Shown here in pieces: positions 8,366 to 16,140 of a DNA stretch of 18,967 nt (its first letter is position 1; the number at the start of each line of letters is the position of its first letter). The stretch is from Bacteroidota bacterium. GTDB taxonomy: Bacteria > Bacteroidota > Bacteroidia > AKYH767-A > JABDAW01. The translations under genes were made by a program, and so were the position numbers. The stretch is taken from positions 1 to 18,967 of the forward strand of contig JAHEYM010000014.1 in NCBI GenBank assembly GCA_023251595.1, in the 5' to 3' direction. Under the pieces are notes generated by a model that saw nothing but the letters and a program-made list of their open reading frames with translations, was not told the origin of the DNA and made no database searches.

Positions 8366-9141
8366 AAGTCCCAACTATGTCGCAACTTGCATCTGCCGGA
8401 GAAGTTCCTGAAGTTCTTTTCTGGGTGGGATGTGCCGGTAGTTTTGATGAACGCGCACAGAAGATTACAAAAGCAGTTGTAAAAATTCTGATAAAGGCAG
8501 CGGTAAAATTTGCGGTATTAGGAACGGAAGAAAGTTGTAGTGGTGATCCGGCAAGACGCTCAGGCAATGAATTTCTTTTTCAGATGACGGCTCTTGGAAA
8601 TATACAGTTATTGGATGGTTATGGAGTGAAGAAAATTATCACTGCTTGTCCGCATTGTTTTAATACTTTGAAAAATGAATATCCCGATTTGGGAGGAAAT
8701 TACGAAGTAATGCATCATTCCTCATTTATCCAGAGTTTATTCGACGATGGAAGATTAAAGGTCGAAGGTGGTGCTTTTAAAGGGAAAAAAATCACTTTTC
8801 ATGATCCATGTTATTTAGGAAGAGGAAATAATATATATGAAGCGCCCAGAAGTTTAATCGAAAAACTCGATGTCTCTTTTGTGGAAATGAAAAGATCAAA
8901 AGCTACGGGTTTTTGTTGTGGTGCAGGCGGAGGACAAATGTTTAAAGAACCCGAAAAGGGAAATAAAGATGTGAATATTGAGAGGACAGAAGAAGCATTG
9001 TCATTAAATCCTGACATCATTGCAACAGGATGTCCTTTTTGTATGACCATGATGACTGATGGTATAAAAAATAAAAATAAAGAAGAAAAAGTAAAAGTAT
9101 TGGATATCGCAGAATTAATTGCAAACGCGACAGATCTTTAA
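8362..9141 (+). CDS. CCG-domain (Fe-S)-binding oxidoreductase subunit (HdrB/GlpC/LutA-like)
   Basis: The protein (259 aa) has two cysteine-rich CCG repeats. The first includes VGCAGS and later ACPHCFNTLKNEYPD. The second includes HDPCYLGR, GFCCGAGGGQM and TGCPFCMTMM. These are typical of the CCG (DUF224) domain in heterodisulfide reductase B, GlpC and lactate-utilisation proteins, where they bind non-cubane or 4Fe-4S clusters. The start overlaps the previous stop by 4 nt, so the two products are almost certainly made together and form one complex. It probably delivers electrons to, or takes them from, an organic substrate or disulfide. The exact reaction is not determinable from the window. 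Confidence 0.88.
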   Translation: MKVPTMSQLASAGEVPEVLFWVGCAGSFDERAQKITKAVVKILIKAAVKFAVLGTEESCSGDPARRSGNEFLFQMTALGNIQLLDGYGVKKIITACPHCFNTLKNEYPDLGGNYEVMHHSSFIQSLFDDGRLKVEGGAFKGKKITFHDPCYLGRGNNIYEAPRSLIEKLDVSFVEMKRSKATGFCCGAGGGQMFKEPEKGNKDVNIERTEEALSLNPDIIATGCPFCMTMMTDGIKNKNKEEKVKVLDIAELIANATDL

Positions 9142-9150
9142 TTTGCTATT

Positions 9151-9175
9151 ATTGTTCATTGTTAATTGTTAATTG
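9151..9175 (+). repeat. Heptanucleotide tandem repeat in the leader of the fusion gene
   Basis: There are about 3.5 units of ATTGTTA (the first reads ATTGTTC), ending three nt before the ATG at 9179. A change in copy number would alter the leader length. The last unit contains an in-frame TTG (9173) that could serve as an alternative start. Confidence 0.6.
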
Positions 9176-9178
9176 GAA

Positions 9179-10198
9179 ATGATAGAATTAAGTAAAATGC
9201 CTGACCACTCAAGGGTTTGGGTTTATCAGTCAAACCGGGAATTATCTGTTCCTGAAGTCTCGGGTATAACATTAAATGCGGAAAATTTTATTTCTAACTG
9301 GATTTCTCACAACCACGAACTCAAGGCTTCCGTCGGCATTATATATAATCGTTTTATCATTGTGATGGTCGATGAATCTTATGAGATGCCGGGCGGCTGT
9401 GCAATTGATAAATCCCTGCATTTTATTCGTAAGCAGGAACAATTATTTAATATACAATTAACCAATCGATTACTATACGCCTATCGGGAAGGGGAAGAAG
9501 TAAAATCATGCAGCAGCGGTGAATTTGGAAAAAAAGTTGCGAGTGGAGAGATAACTGAAGATACCATTGTCTTTAACAATCTTGTAAATAATAAAACTGA
9601 ACTTCAGGAAAATTGGGAAGTACCGATGCGGCTGAGTTGGCATAGCCGGTATTTATCTGTTTGCTTAATTCTGCTTTTATTTATTGTTTCCTCTTGTAAT
9701 TTTTTTGGTGGTGACGAGGATAATTCGAAGAAGAGTTCTGATTCGACTCATAAAGCTGATTCGATCACAAAAGTAGTTGAGTCTCAGAAAAAGATAAAAA
9801 ATAAAGCGACAACAGATAAAAAGAATCAGCCGGACAGCACTCTGAAAAAGTGTTATTATGAACCACAAATCACAGAATTAACAGGCGTACTTTACGTGAA
9901 GCAGTACTACGGTCCCCCGAATTATGGAAAGACGCCGGAGATTGATGAGAAGGATGAACAATTCCTTCTGAAACTGGATTCTTCAATAAATGTATTCCCA
10001 ATAAAGGGAAGTGATATGGACGACATTAAACAATTCGGAGTAGAGCGGATTACACTAATTCCTGCAAAAAGTCCGACCGTCTTTAAACAACAGGAAGGCA
10101 AGACGGTTAAAGTCAGGGGGAAATTATTTGGTGCAAATACTCCATATCATCATACACCGGTTCTTATGCAGGATGTTGAAATTCTGAAATCTATTTAA
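9179..10198 (+). CDS. Fusion: Bacteroidota conserved protein (often labelled 'ABC transporter ATPase') + lipobox segment + DUF4431-like domain
   Basis: From ATG 9179 the product has 339 residues. Residues 1-160 (MPDHSRVWVYQSNREL ... YNRFIIVMVDES ... GGCAIDKSLHF ... DTIVFNNLV ... SWHSRYL) look like a short family that, as I recall, follows the Fe-S genes in many Bacteroidota and is labelled an ABC transporter ATPase, although I see no Walker motif. That family normally ends near SWHSRYL. Here the frame continues into a hydrophobic helix with a lipobox (IVSSC, Cys173), a charged Ser/Lys linker, and a DUF4431-like domain (about 210-339: YGPPNYG, KVRGKLFGA, YHHTPVLM). An in-frame ATG at 9626 with GGGAAG upstream could give a separate 190-residue lipoprotein. 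No frameshift is visible. Function is unknown. Confidence 0.8.
   Translation: MIELSKMPDHSRVWVYQSNRELSVPEVSGITLNAENFISNWISHNHELKASVGIIYNRFIIVMVDESYEMPGGCAIDKSLHFIRKQEQLFNIQLTNRLLYAYREGEEVKSCSSGEFGKKVASGEITEDTIVFNNLVNNKTELQENWEVPMRLSWHSRYLSVCLILLLFIVSSCNFFGGDEDNSKKSSDSTHKADSITKVVESQKKIKNKATTDKKNQPDSTLKKCYYEPQITELTGVLYVKQYYGPPNYGKTPEIDEKDEQFLLKLDSSINVFPIKGSDMDDIKQFGVERITLIPAKSPTVFKQQEGKTVKVRGKLFGANTPYHHTPVLMQDVEILKSI
9615..9628 (+). other. Candidate internal ribosome site and start for a lipoprotein
   Basis: GGGAAG (9615-9620) lies 5 nt before the in-frame ATG at 9626. Translation from there would give MRLSWHSRYL, then a hydrophobic stretch, then IVSSC with the Cys at position 24. That is the layout of a lipoprotein signal peptide. 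Confidence 0.5.
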
Positions 10199-10204
10199 GA
10201 GCGA

Positions 10205-10693
10205 ATGAATTTCCGGGAATTTAAAACGGAATATTTTAAAATCCGTTACAGGTTTGCATTTGCCGGACTTTTCGTTGTTGTTATTTATTCTTTTATAACT
10301 GCCTGGATTATTGGCGAAAAATATGCGGGACTGGGTGAAACAGAGACTTTATCTGATCTCGCAGGCAACATGATGAAAACCCATCTGTTGCTCTTATTAT
10401 TTTATCCTATACTCTTTCTGGTATTATCCATCTTGGTACTTTCAGGTTTTGTACAAAATAAAGAATACAGAGCAGGAATCTGGCTTTTTATGCTTTCAAC
10501 ACTGCTGGTTTTTTTATATATGTCTTTCTATTATAATTCTTCCATGTTATATATAACACCGCTTTTGATGATACTTGGTGCTGTCGCCAGTCACATGGGT
10601 GACCACAAATCGCTTCGAACCGGTTTTATTGTTTTCTTTGTGATTATGCTTTTTGCTTTTGGAGTCGTGAAGATTGATGAATATTATTCCTAA
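10205..10693 (+). CDS. Small integral membrane protein of unknown function, four helices
   Basis: The protein (162 aa) begins at ATG 10205, 6 nt after the previous stop. Four hydrophobic segments are visible, at about 16-36, 58-82, 93-128 (long, perhaps two parts) and 137-155. The loops carry charged residues, and the termini are short and polar. I recognise no family motif. Tight spacing suggests it is co-expressed with the fusion gene upstream. It is the last gene of the plus-strand run from 4516, because a candidate promoter overlaps its stop codon. Confidence 0.75.
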   Translation: MNFREFKTEYFKIRYRFAFAGLFVVVIYSFITAWIIGEKYAGLGETETLSDLAGNMMKTHLLLLLFYPILFLVLSILVLSGFVQNKEYRAGIWLFMLSTLLVFLYMSFYYNSSMLYITPLLMILGAVASHMGDHKSLRTGFIVFFVIMLFAFGVVKIDEYYS

Positions 10694-10698
10694 CTTTG
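10691..10698 (+). promoter_or_regulatory. Candidate Bacteroidota -7 box for the tricorn-like protease
   Basis: TAACTTTG matches TAnnTTTG exactly and overlaps the TAA stop of the upstream gene. It is 55 nt before the protease ATG, in an AT-rich gap. No clear -33 element is seen at 19-21 nt. Confidence 0.45.
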
Positions 10699-10753
10699 AG
10701 TAATTATCCGATAAAATAAATAAATATAGATCGTTAAATAAAGAATTTGAATC

Positions 10754-13700
10754 ATGAAAAAACATTTGCTTTTTTATCTCCTTTTGTTACTGACATTTGT
10801 ATCTACCTACGGTCAATCTAATGAAGCCCGTTTGTTGCGTTTTCCAGCGGTTTCGGCGACAAGTATTGTATTCTCTTATGCCGGTGATTTGTATTCCGTT
10901 CCCCGCACCGGTGGCGTTGCACGCAAGATAACAAGTGATATTGGTTACGAAATGTTTCCGCGTTTCTCTCCTGACGGTAAAACACTTGCATTTACCGGTC
11001 AATACGATGGGAATACCGAAGTGTTTACAATGCCTGCAGAAGGAGGTGTTCCTCTGCGGCTTACGTATACGGCGACATTGGGACGAGATGATATCGGAGA
11101 CCGGATGGGACCGAATAATATTGTTATGACCTGGCGCGACAATAACAGCATTATTTATCGCTCCAGAAAAAAATCATTTAATGATTTTAAGGGTCAATTG
11201 TTTATTGCAAAAACGGATGGCGGATTAAGTGAAGAGTTGCCTTTTTCTGTCGGTGGATTTTGTTCCTATTCACCCGATAAAAAGAAAATAGCTTTGAACA
11301 GGGTATTTCGTGAATTCCGGACATGGAAATATTACAAAGGTGGGATGGCTGATGATATATGGATTTTTGATTTTGATTCGAAGCAATGGGAAAACATCAC
11401 AAATAATAATTCTCAGGATATTATTCCAATGTGGTATGGTGATAAAATATATTATGCAAGTGACAGAGACCGCATCATGAATCTTTTTGAATACGATATA
11501 AATACAAAGCAAACAAAAAAGATTACTGATTTTAAGGAATATGATGTAAAATTTCCTTCGTTGGGTAATGATGCGATCGTGTTTGAAAATGGTGGATATA
11601 TATACTTATATGATTTGAAAACCGGATTAAATACTAAAATAGATATTACGATTAAGGATGATATGGATGGTGGTCGAAGTACCTGGATTGATGCCTCTAA
11701 ATTTATCAATACAACTGATATTTCAAGCGATGGAAATCGATTGATATTAACTGCGAGAGGCGATGTCTGGACAGTTCCTGTCAAATCGGGAATTACACGT
11801 AATCTAACAAAAAGTAATGGAAGTCATGAACGTGACGCAGTCTGGAGTCCTGATGGGAAGAGTATTGCATATATAAGTGATGCCAGCGGGGAAACCGAAA
11901 TATATATAGATAAACAAGATGGTTCTGAAACTCCGAAACAACTCACCAGGAATGGCAATACTTATAAATACAGCATCACCTGGTCTCTAAACAGTAAATT
12001 GATTTTGTGGAGTGACAATAAATTGCGTCTCGCGTATGTAAATATTGAAACCGGCGAGCAAACATTAGTCGATCAGAATAGAACCGGTGAATATAATTCT
12101 TATGAATTTTCTCCCGACAACCGATGGATTGCATACAGTAAATCGGACGACGAAAATCGGCAGAAAGTATATTTGTATAATATGGAGGATAAAAAATCTA
12201 CCGCCATCACTGATATCTGGTACGAATCATTTGGTGTTGGTTTTAGTGATGATGGTAAATATTTATTTTTTTCAAGTAATCGGGATTTTAACCCGATATA
12301 TAGTAGCACGGAGTGGAATACTGCTTACGGTGATATGAGTAAGGTGTATTTTGTACCGTTGGCAAAAACTACTGCGAATCCGTTGGAACCGAAAAATGAC
12401 GAGGTGAAGTCGGAAGATCAGAAATCTGACTCGACAGATGAAAACAAATCTAAAGAAGATAAAAAATTGAAAGGGGGACTCGACAAACCAATCTTAGTCG
12501 ATCTGGATGGAATTCAAAATCGGATTTTGGCGCTTCCTGTCGGCGTTGGCAATTACAGCAATATCAGATGTATCGGAAATTCCGTTTACTACGTATTCAA
12601 TTCGTCCAAAATCGATAAAGCATCTCTTAAATTATTTGATCTCAAAGAGAAAAAAGAAACGGATTTAGGGAATATAGATGGATTCGGGACCACTTCAAAC
12701 AATAAAAAAATGTTGGTTTTGAAAGATGGCAATAAATATGTGATTGATCTTCCAAAAACTAAAATGGATTTAAGCACTGCCGTCGATCTTTCAAATATGA
12801 AAGTTTATGTCGACAGAAAAATAGAATGGAAGCAAATCTTTGAAGAATCGTGGCGTCAGATGCGTGATTTCTTTTGGGATCCGAATATGAGTGGAGTGGA
12901 CTGGTCTGCTATGAAAAAGAAATATGAAGTATTGCTTCCTTATGTAAATCACCGGAACGATTTAACGTATATTATTGGTGAAATGATAGGTGAACTCAGT
13001 ACGGGTCACTCATACACCGGTGGGGGTGACAAACCTCCTGTCCCAAGAATTAACATGGGATTGCTTGGAGCGGAGTTATCAAGGGATGCTTCCGGTTATT
13101 ATAAAATTACTAAAATTTTGAAGGGAGAAAATTGGAATAAACATAACCGTTCACCACTCACTGAAATCGGTGTGAATGCAAATGTTGGCGATTTTATTGT
13201 TGCGGTCAACGGAGTATCTACAAAAAACATGAATGATATTTATCAATCACTGATAAATACTGCCGAAAAACAGGTGGAATTATCTCTTAATGCAAATGCA
13301 GATGAATCTGGTGCGCGCAAAGTAATCGTGGTGCCGATTTCAACCGAATCTTCTTTATATTATTATAATTGGGTACAACATAATATTGATCTGGTAAATA
13401 ATGCAACAAACGGAGATGTTGGTTATCTTCACATACCAAATATGGGTGCCGAAGGTTTGAATGAATTTGTTAAGCATTTTTATCCCCAATTAAAAAAGAA
13501 AGCATTAATAGTGGACGATCGTGGTAACGGCGGTGGTAATGTTTCTCCAATGATTATCGAACGATTGAAACGCGAAATTGCGATGGTTGGAATATCGCGG
13601 AATAATGTTCCTCAAAGTAATCCCGAAGATATGGTCTTGGGACCAAAACTTGTTTTGATTGATCAATATTCTGCTTCTGATGGAGACATTTTTCCTTATC

Positions 13701-14020
13701 GTTTCAAAAAATATAAAATGGGGAAAGTCATTGGTCGCAGAAGTTGGGGTGGAGTAGTTGGTATCAGAGGTTCTCTGCCATTTGTTGATGGTGGAATTCT
13801 CAATAAACCGGAATTTTCGCGATACGACACCGATGGTAAAACATGGATCATGGAAGGTTATGGAGTAGATCCGGATATTGTGGTTGATCAGGATCCATAT
13901 CAGGAATATATGGGAACTGATCAGCAATTGCTTCGCGCTATTGAAGAAATTAAAATTGATTTAAAAACTCAACATCAGGAATTAGCACCGATCCCTCCAT
14001 ATCCGATTAAAACAAAATAA
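10754..14020 (+). CDS. Tricorn-like secreted S41 peptidase
   Basis: The protein (1088 aa) matches the usual size of bacterial tricorn homologues, which degrade peptides in the periplasm or at the cell surface. Residues 1-21 form a signal peptide ending near YGQ. Two beta-propeller regions follow (about 30-330 and 340-680), with WD40-like repeats such as FSPDG (71-75) and WSPDG (364-368). They are interrupted by an acidic/lysine linker near 545-580. Residues about 692-760 form the tricorn C1 domain, 780-860 a PDZ domain, and 885-1060 the S41 core. Catalytic residues are recognisable: His752 (STGHSY), Ser975 and Asp976 (YSASDGD), and Glu1034 (MEGYG). The residue before the His is Gly where archaeal tricorn has Ser. 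It has its own candidate promoter, and the next gene starts 2 nt after its stop. Confidence 0.93.
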   Translation: MKKHLLFYLLLLLTFVSTYGQSNEARLLRFPAVSATSIVFSYAGDLYSVPRTGGVARKITSDIGYEMFPRFSPDGKTLAFTGQYDGNTEVFTMPAEGGVPLRLTYTATLGRDDIGDRMGPNNIVMTWRDNNSIIYRSRKKSFNDFKGQLFIAKTDGGLSEELPFSVGGFCSYSPDKKKIALNRVFREFRTWKYYKGGMADDIWIFDFDSKQWENITNNNSQDIIPMWYGDKIYYASDRDRIMNLFEYDINTKQTKKITDFKEYDVKFPSLGNDAIVFENGGYIYLYDLKTGLNTKIDITIKDDMDGGRSTWIDASKFINTTDISSDGNRLILTARGDVWTVPVKSGITRNLTKSNGSHERDAVWSPDGKSIAYISDASGETEIYIDKQDGSETPKQLTRNGNTYKYSITWSLNSKLILWSDNKLRLAYVNIETGEQTLVDQNRTGEYNSYEFSPDNRWIAYSKSDDENRQKVYLYNMEDKKSTAITDIWYESFGVGFSDDGKYLFFSSNRDFNPIYSSTEWNTAYGDMSKVYFVPLAKTTANPLEPKNDEVKSEDQKSDSTDENKSKEDKKLKGGLDKPILVDLDGIQNRILALPVGVGNYSNIRCIGNSVYYVFNSSKIDKASLKLFDLKEKKETDLGNIDGFGTTSNNKKMLVLKDGNKYVIDLPKTKMDLSTAVDLSNMKVYVDRKIEWKQIFEESWRQMRDFFWDPNMSGVDWSAMKKKYEVLLPYVNHRNDLTYIIGEMIGELSTGHSYTGGGDKPPVPRINMGLLGAELSRDASGYYKITKILKGENWNKHNRSPLTEIGVNANVGDFIVAVNGVSTKNMNDIYQSLINTAEKQVELSLNANADESGARKVIVVPISTESSLYYYNWVQHNIDLVNNATNGDVGYLHIPNMGAEGLNEFVKHFYPQLKKKALIVDDRGNGGGNVSPMIIERLKREIAMVGISRNNVPQSNPEDMVLGPKLVLIDQYSASDGDIFPYRFKKYKMGKVIGRRSWGGVVGIRGSLPFVDGGILNKPEFSRYDTDGKTWIMEGYGVDPDIVVDQDPYQEYMGTDQQLLRAIEEIKIDLKTQHQELAPIPPYPIKTK

Positions 14021-14022
14021 TA

Positions 14023-14565
14023 ATGACCCGTCTCATACCAATTAATTCAAAAGAAGATATTCTTCCGAAATACAGAGATACTCCAATCGGTTTACTGATT
14101 GAATATCACAATCTTAACCGACCGTATGAAACTTATGACAGAGCGCAACTTTTGGTTGGTATGTGTATAGATAACCGAAAACATCTGCACATGCCCGATA
14201 ACTTTTCATTTATTATTCGTTCTGCCGGGGCAAATCTTCGTTATGGTGAATTTGAAATTTCTTATGCAATCGCGGTGGGACAAATTCATTATATTGCATT
14301 GATCGGTCATAACAATTGCGGGATGGTAGATTTAATTTCCCGCAAAACGGAATTTATAAAAGGAATGGTTTCAAATGCCGGTTGGGATGAAGAACGAGCA
14401 GAAAAACATTTCACCCATTTTGAACCCATGTTCGAAATCGGCAGCGAACCCGATTTTATTTTAAGCGAAACAAAACGTCTTAGACTCCGGTATCCAAAGG
14501 TAATGATTGCACCAATGATTTATCTTGTCGAAGATACAAGGCTTTATTTTATTCATGAAAGCTGA
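14023..14565 (+). CDS. Beta-carbonic-anhydrase-fold protein
   Basis: The protein (180 aa) has the beta-carbonic-anhydrase zinc signature. CIDNR gives Cys48, Asp50 and Arg52, and GHNNC gives His96 and Cys99, so the zinc ligands and the Asp-Arg pair are kept. Around them, FIIRSAGANLR and ISYAIAVGQIHYIALIGHNNCGM follow the family core. It departs from the classical enzyme: the usual C-x-D-S-R-V motif is CIDNRK, and the protein is somewhat short. It may hydrate carbon dioxide or belong to a divergent zinc-binding branch. It starts 2 nt after the tricorn-like gene, so it is probably co-transcribed, though no functional link is evident. No signal peptide is seen, so it is likely cytoplasmic. Confidence 0.8.
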   Translation: MTRLIPINSKEDILPKYRDTPIGLLIEYHNLNRPYETYDRAQLLVGMCIDNRKHLHMPDNFSFIIRSAGANLRYGEFEISYAIAVGQIHYIALIGHNNCGMVDLISRKTEFIKGMVSNAGWDEERAEKHFTHFEPMFEIGSEPDFILSETKRLRLRYPKVMIAPMIYLVEDTRLYFIHES

Positions 14566-14588
14566 GGGGTCGGGGATGAGGGTTGAGT
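14566..14588 (-). repeat. Short C-rich dispersed repeat, copy 2
   Basis: Read on the minus strand this contains ACCCTCATCCCCGACCCC, closely matching the stretch at 1855-1880. Both copies lie immediately after a stop codon. Confidence 0.4.
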
Positions 14589-14631
14589 TAGCAAAATTGT
14601 CAAGAGTTATTATTCTCTCATTAATATACTA

Positions 14632-14639
14632 TACCTTTG
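14632..14639 (+). promoter_or_regulatory. Candidate -7 box for the MNT/HEPN pair
   Basis: TACCTTTG matches TAnnTTTG and lies only 7 nt before the ATG at 14647, so a transcript from it would be nearly leaderless. No good -33 match is present at the usual distance. Confidence 0.4.
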
Positions 14640-14646
14640 CTGAACA

Positions 14647-14926
14647 ATGAAAACACTATCTGAAATAAAAAAGATACTTGAAACTGCATTACCTGCTTTG
14701 AAGGTTAGATACCCAATCGCTTTTTGGTTCTTATACCAGAAATGATGCAACAGATAAAAGTGACGTCGATATCATGGTTGATTTTAATGGTCCAATTGGG
14801 ATCGAATTTATCGATCTCTCTGATGAACTTGAAGTTATTTTAGGTAAGAAAGTTGACCTTGTGACAAAAGGAGGAATACAAGCTCATTATTGGGAATATT
14901 TAAAAGATAAGTTTATTTATGTCTGA
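14647..14926 (+). pseudogene. mntA: MNT-type nucleotidyltransferase antitoxin (MntA-like), frameshifted
   Basis: The first frame from ATG 14647 reads MKTLSEIKKILETALPALK and VRYPIA, the usual N-terminus of small MNT nucleotidyltransferases, then stops at 14743. The rest continues in the +1 frame from about 14723: FGSYTRNDATDKSDVDIMV carries the GS and DxD polymerase-beta-fold motifs, and this frame runs to the TGA at 14924. Between YPIA and FGS most relatives have about four more residues (SLGL-like), so the break fits a deletion near 11 nt at about 14720, not a single-base error. The active enzyme would AMPylate and neutralise the HEPN toxin encoded next. The 3' end overlaps the toxin start by 8 nt, typical of this pair. 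Confidence 0.8.
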
Positions 14927-15260
14927 TCGTGTCCCAAAGTTAATCCTGATTGATCTTCTCGATGCAATTTCAAATATTATGGAATTTACTGACGGTATGG
15001 ATTTTAATGCCTTCGATAAAGATAAGAAAACGGTTGCAGCTGTTGAACGATATTTTGAAATCATAGGAGAAGCCTCAAGACAACTTCCGGAATCGTTTAT
15101 TCTCGATCACACAGATATAGAGTGGCACAAAATGATTTCTTTCAGGAATGTTTTGATAGGTGAGTATTTCCGAATCGAAAGACAGATAGAATGGAACATC
15201 ATTAAGAATACCTTACCAAGGTTGAAACAAAAATTGGAAATGCTTTCAAGTGTTCTGTAA
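14919..15260 (+). CDS. hepT: HEPN-family toxin (HepT/DUF86-like), catalytic His replaced
   Basis: The protein (113 aa) is all-alpha and full-length for the HepT/DUF86 family. YFEIIGEASRQLP, DIEWHKMISFRN and IEWNIIKNTLPRLKQKL are family segments. Active HepT toxins are RNases with an R-x4-H-x-Y motif. Here the stretch RNVLIGEY gives Arg76, Gly81 and Tyr83, so the His is replaced by Gly (GGT, at least two base changes from a His codon). It is therefore predicted to be inactive as a nuclease. The start overlaps the frameshifted antitoxin gene. The frame itself is intact, so it could still be expressed or bind partners. Confidence 0.85.
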   Translation: MSDRVPKLILIDLLDAISNIMEFTDGMDFNAFDKDKKTVAAVERYFEIIGEASRQLPESFILDHTDIEWHKMISFRNVLIGEYFRIERQIEWNIIKNTLPRLKQKLEMLSSVL

Positions 15261-15283
15261 CAAATTTTCGTTATATTTATTGT

Positions 15284-15925
15284 ATGAATCTAATCAATCA
15301 ACTCCTATTGAAATCAGCTCTAAGTGTATTGATTTTCCTTCCTTCTCTGGTTTTAGGACAAAAAGCAGTTGTTTCTACGCCTAAAACAAATATATTGTAT
15401 TATGGTATAGATAACCCGGTTCGAATTGCTGTAGATAGAATACCTTTCGAATATATTTTACTAAAGTGTTTGACGCCGGAAGTTGCAATAATGAAAAAAA
15501 ACAATGAATTTAATGTGAAGCCATTGCAACTTGGGGATATTAAATTTTTAATCGTAAATAAATTAGATTCTTCCTTCATCGATAGTTTTGACCTTAGAAT
15601 TGCCAGAGTACCCGAGCCCACATTTAACTTTCATAAAGGTGGATTGGAAGGTGGAGATGTGTTTTTAGATTATTTAGTGGTTTCAAATGAAATTTTAGAC
15701 AAATATGACATTAAATATTCAATTGTAAGATTCGATGTTTTTGCTAAACGAGACACCGAATTGCTTTTTGATTTGACGAATGATGGAGCTTCATTCAGTA
15801 GTTCTGTTAAAAAAGCATTCGGGAATTTACATGTTGGGGATATACTTGGTATCTCAAGAATCTGGTTTGAAAGTGAAGGAGTAATCCGTGATTATAATGT
15901 TCATTTATTTACAAAGATCCTCTAA
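15284..15925 (+). CDS. Secreted GldM C-terminal-domain-like protein
   Basis: The protein (213 aa) begins with a signal peptide (about 1-25, ending LVLGQ). KAVVSTPKTNILYYGIDNPV closely resembles the start of the GldM C-terminal Ig-like domains, in which a phrase like NVLYxGxDNP is characteristic. GldM is the periplasmic stalk of the T9SS motor, but this protein lacks the N-terminal membrane helix and most of GldM, so it is a stand-alone domain protein. A later part (about 120-210) also looks beta-rich. Its role is unknown; a periplasmic or T9SS accessory role is only a guess. It is flanked by broken toxin-antitoxin genes and is convergent with the RelE-like pseudogene. Confidence 0.65.
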   Translation: MNLINQLLLKSALSVLIFLPSLVLGQKAVVSTPKTNILYYGIDNPVRIAVDRIPFEYILLKCLTPEVAIMKKNNEFNVKPLQLGDIKFLIVNKLDSSFIDSFDLRIARVPEPTFNFHKGGLEGGDVFLDYLVVSNEILDKYDIKYSIVRFDVFAKRDTELLFDLTNDGASFSSSVKKAFGNLHVGDILGISRIWFESEGVIRDYNVHLFTKIL

Positions 15926-16140
15926 CTTCGAGAGTGTGAATTCTTTGACTCACTTTTACTCATAAATATCCTTCCGGTGTCCTAAGTTGATAACATCCAC
16001 CAGAAGCACACCTTCAATTTCGTATATTATCCGATAGTCAGCGACGCGAATACGACAACAATGAGTCAGTGTCAAAAGTTGGAGAGTTGGTTGGGTTCGT
16101 TCGTCATTTCATTTACCTCTCTTACCCAATCTTTAGGAGA

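Noticed and set aside
13505..13927. Minus-strand open frame of 140 codons
   Set aside because: It overlaps the S41 catalytic core on the other strand and has no family features.
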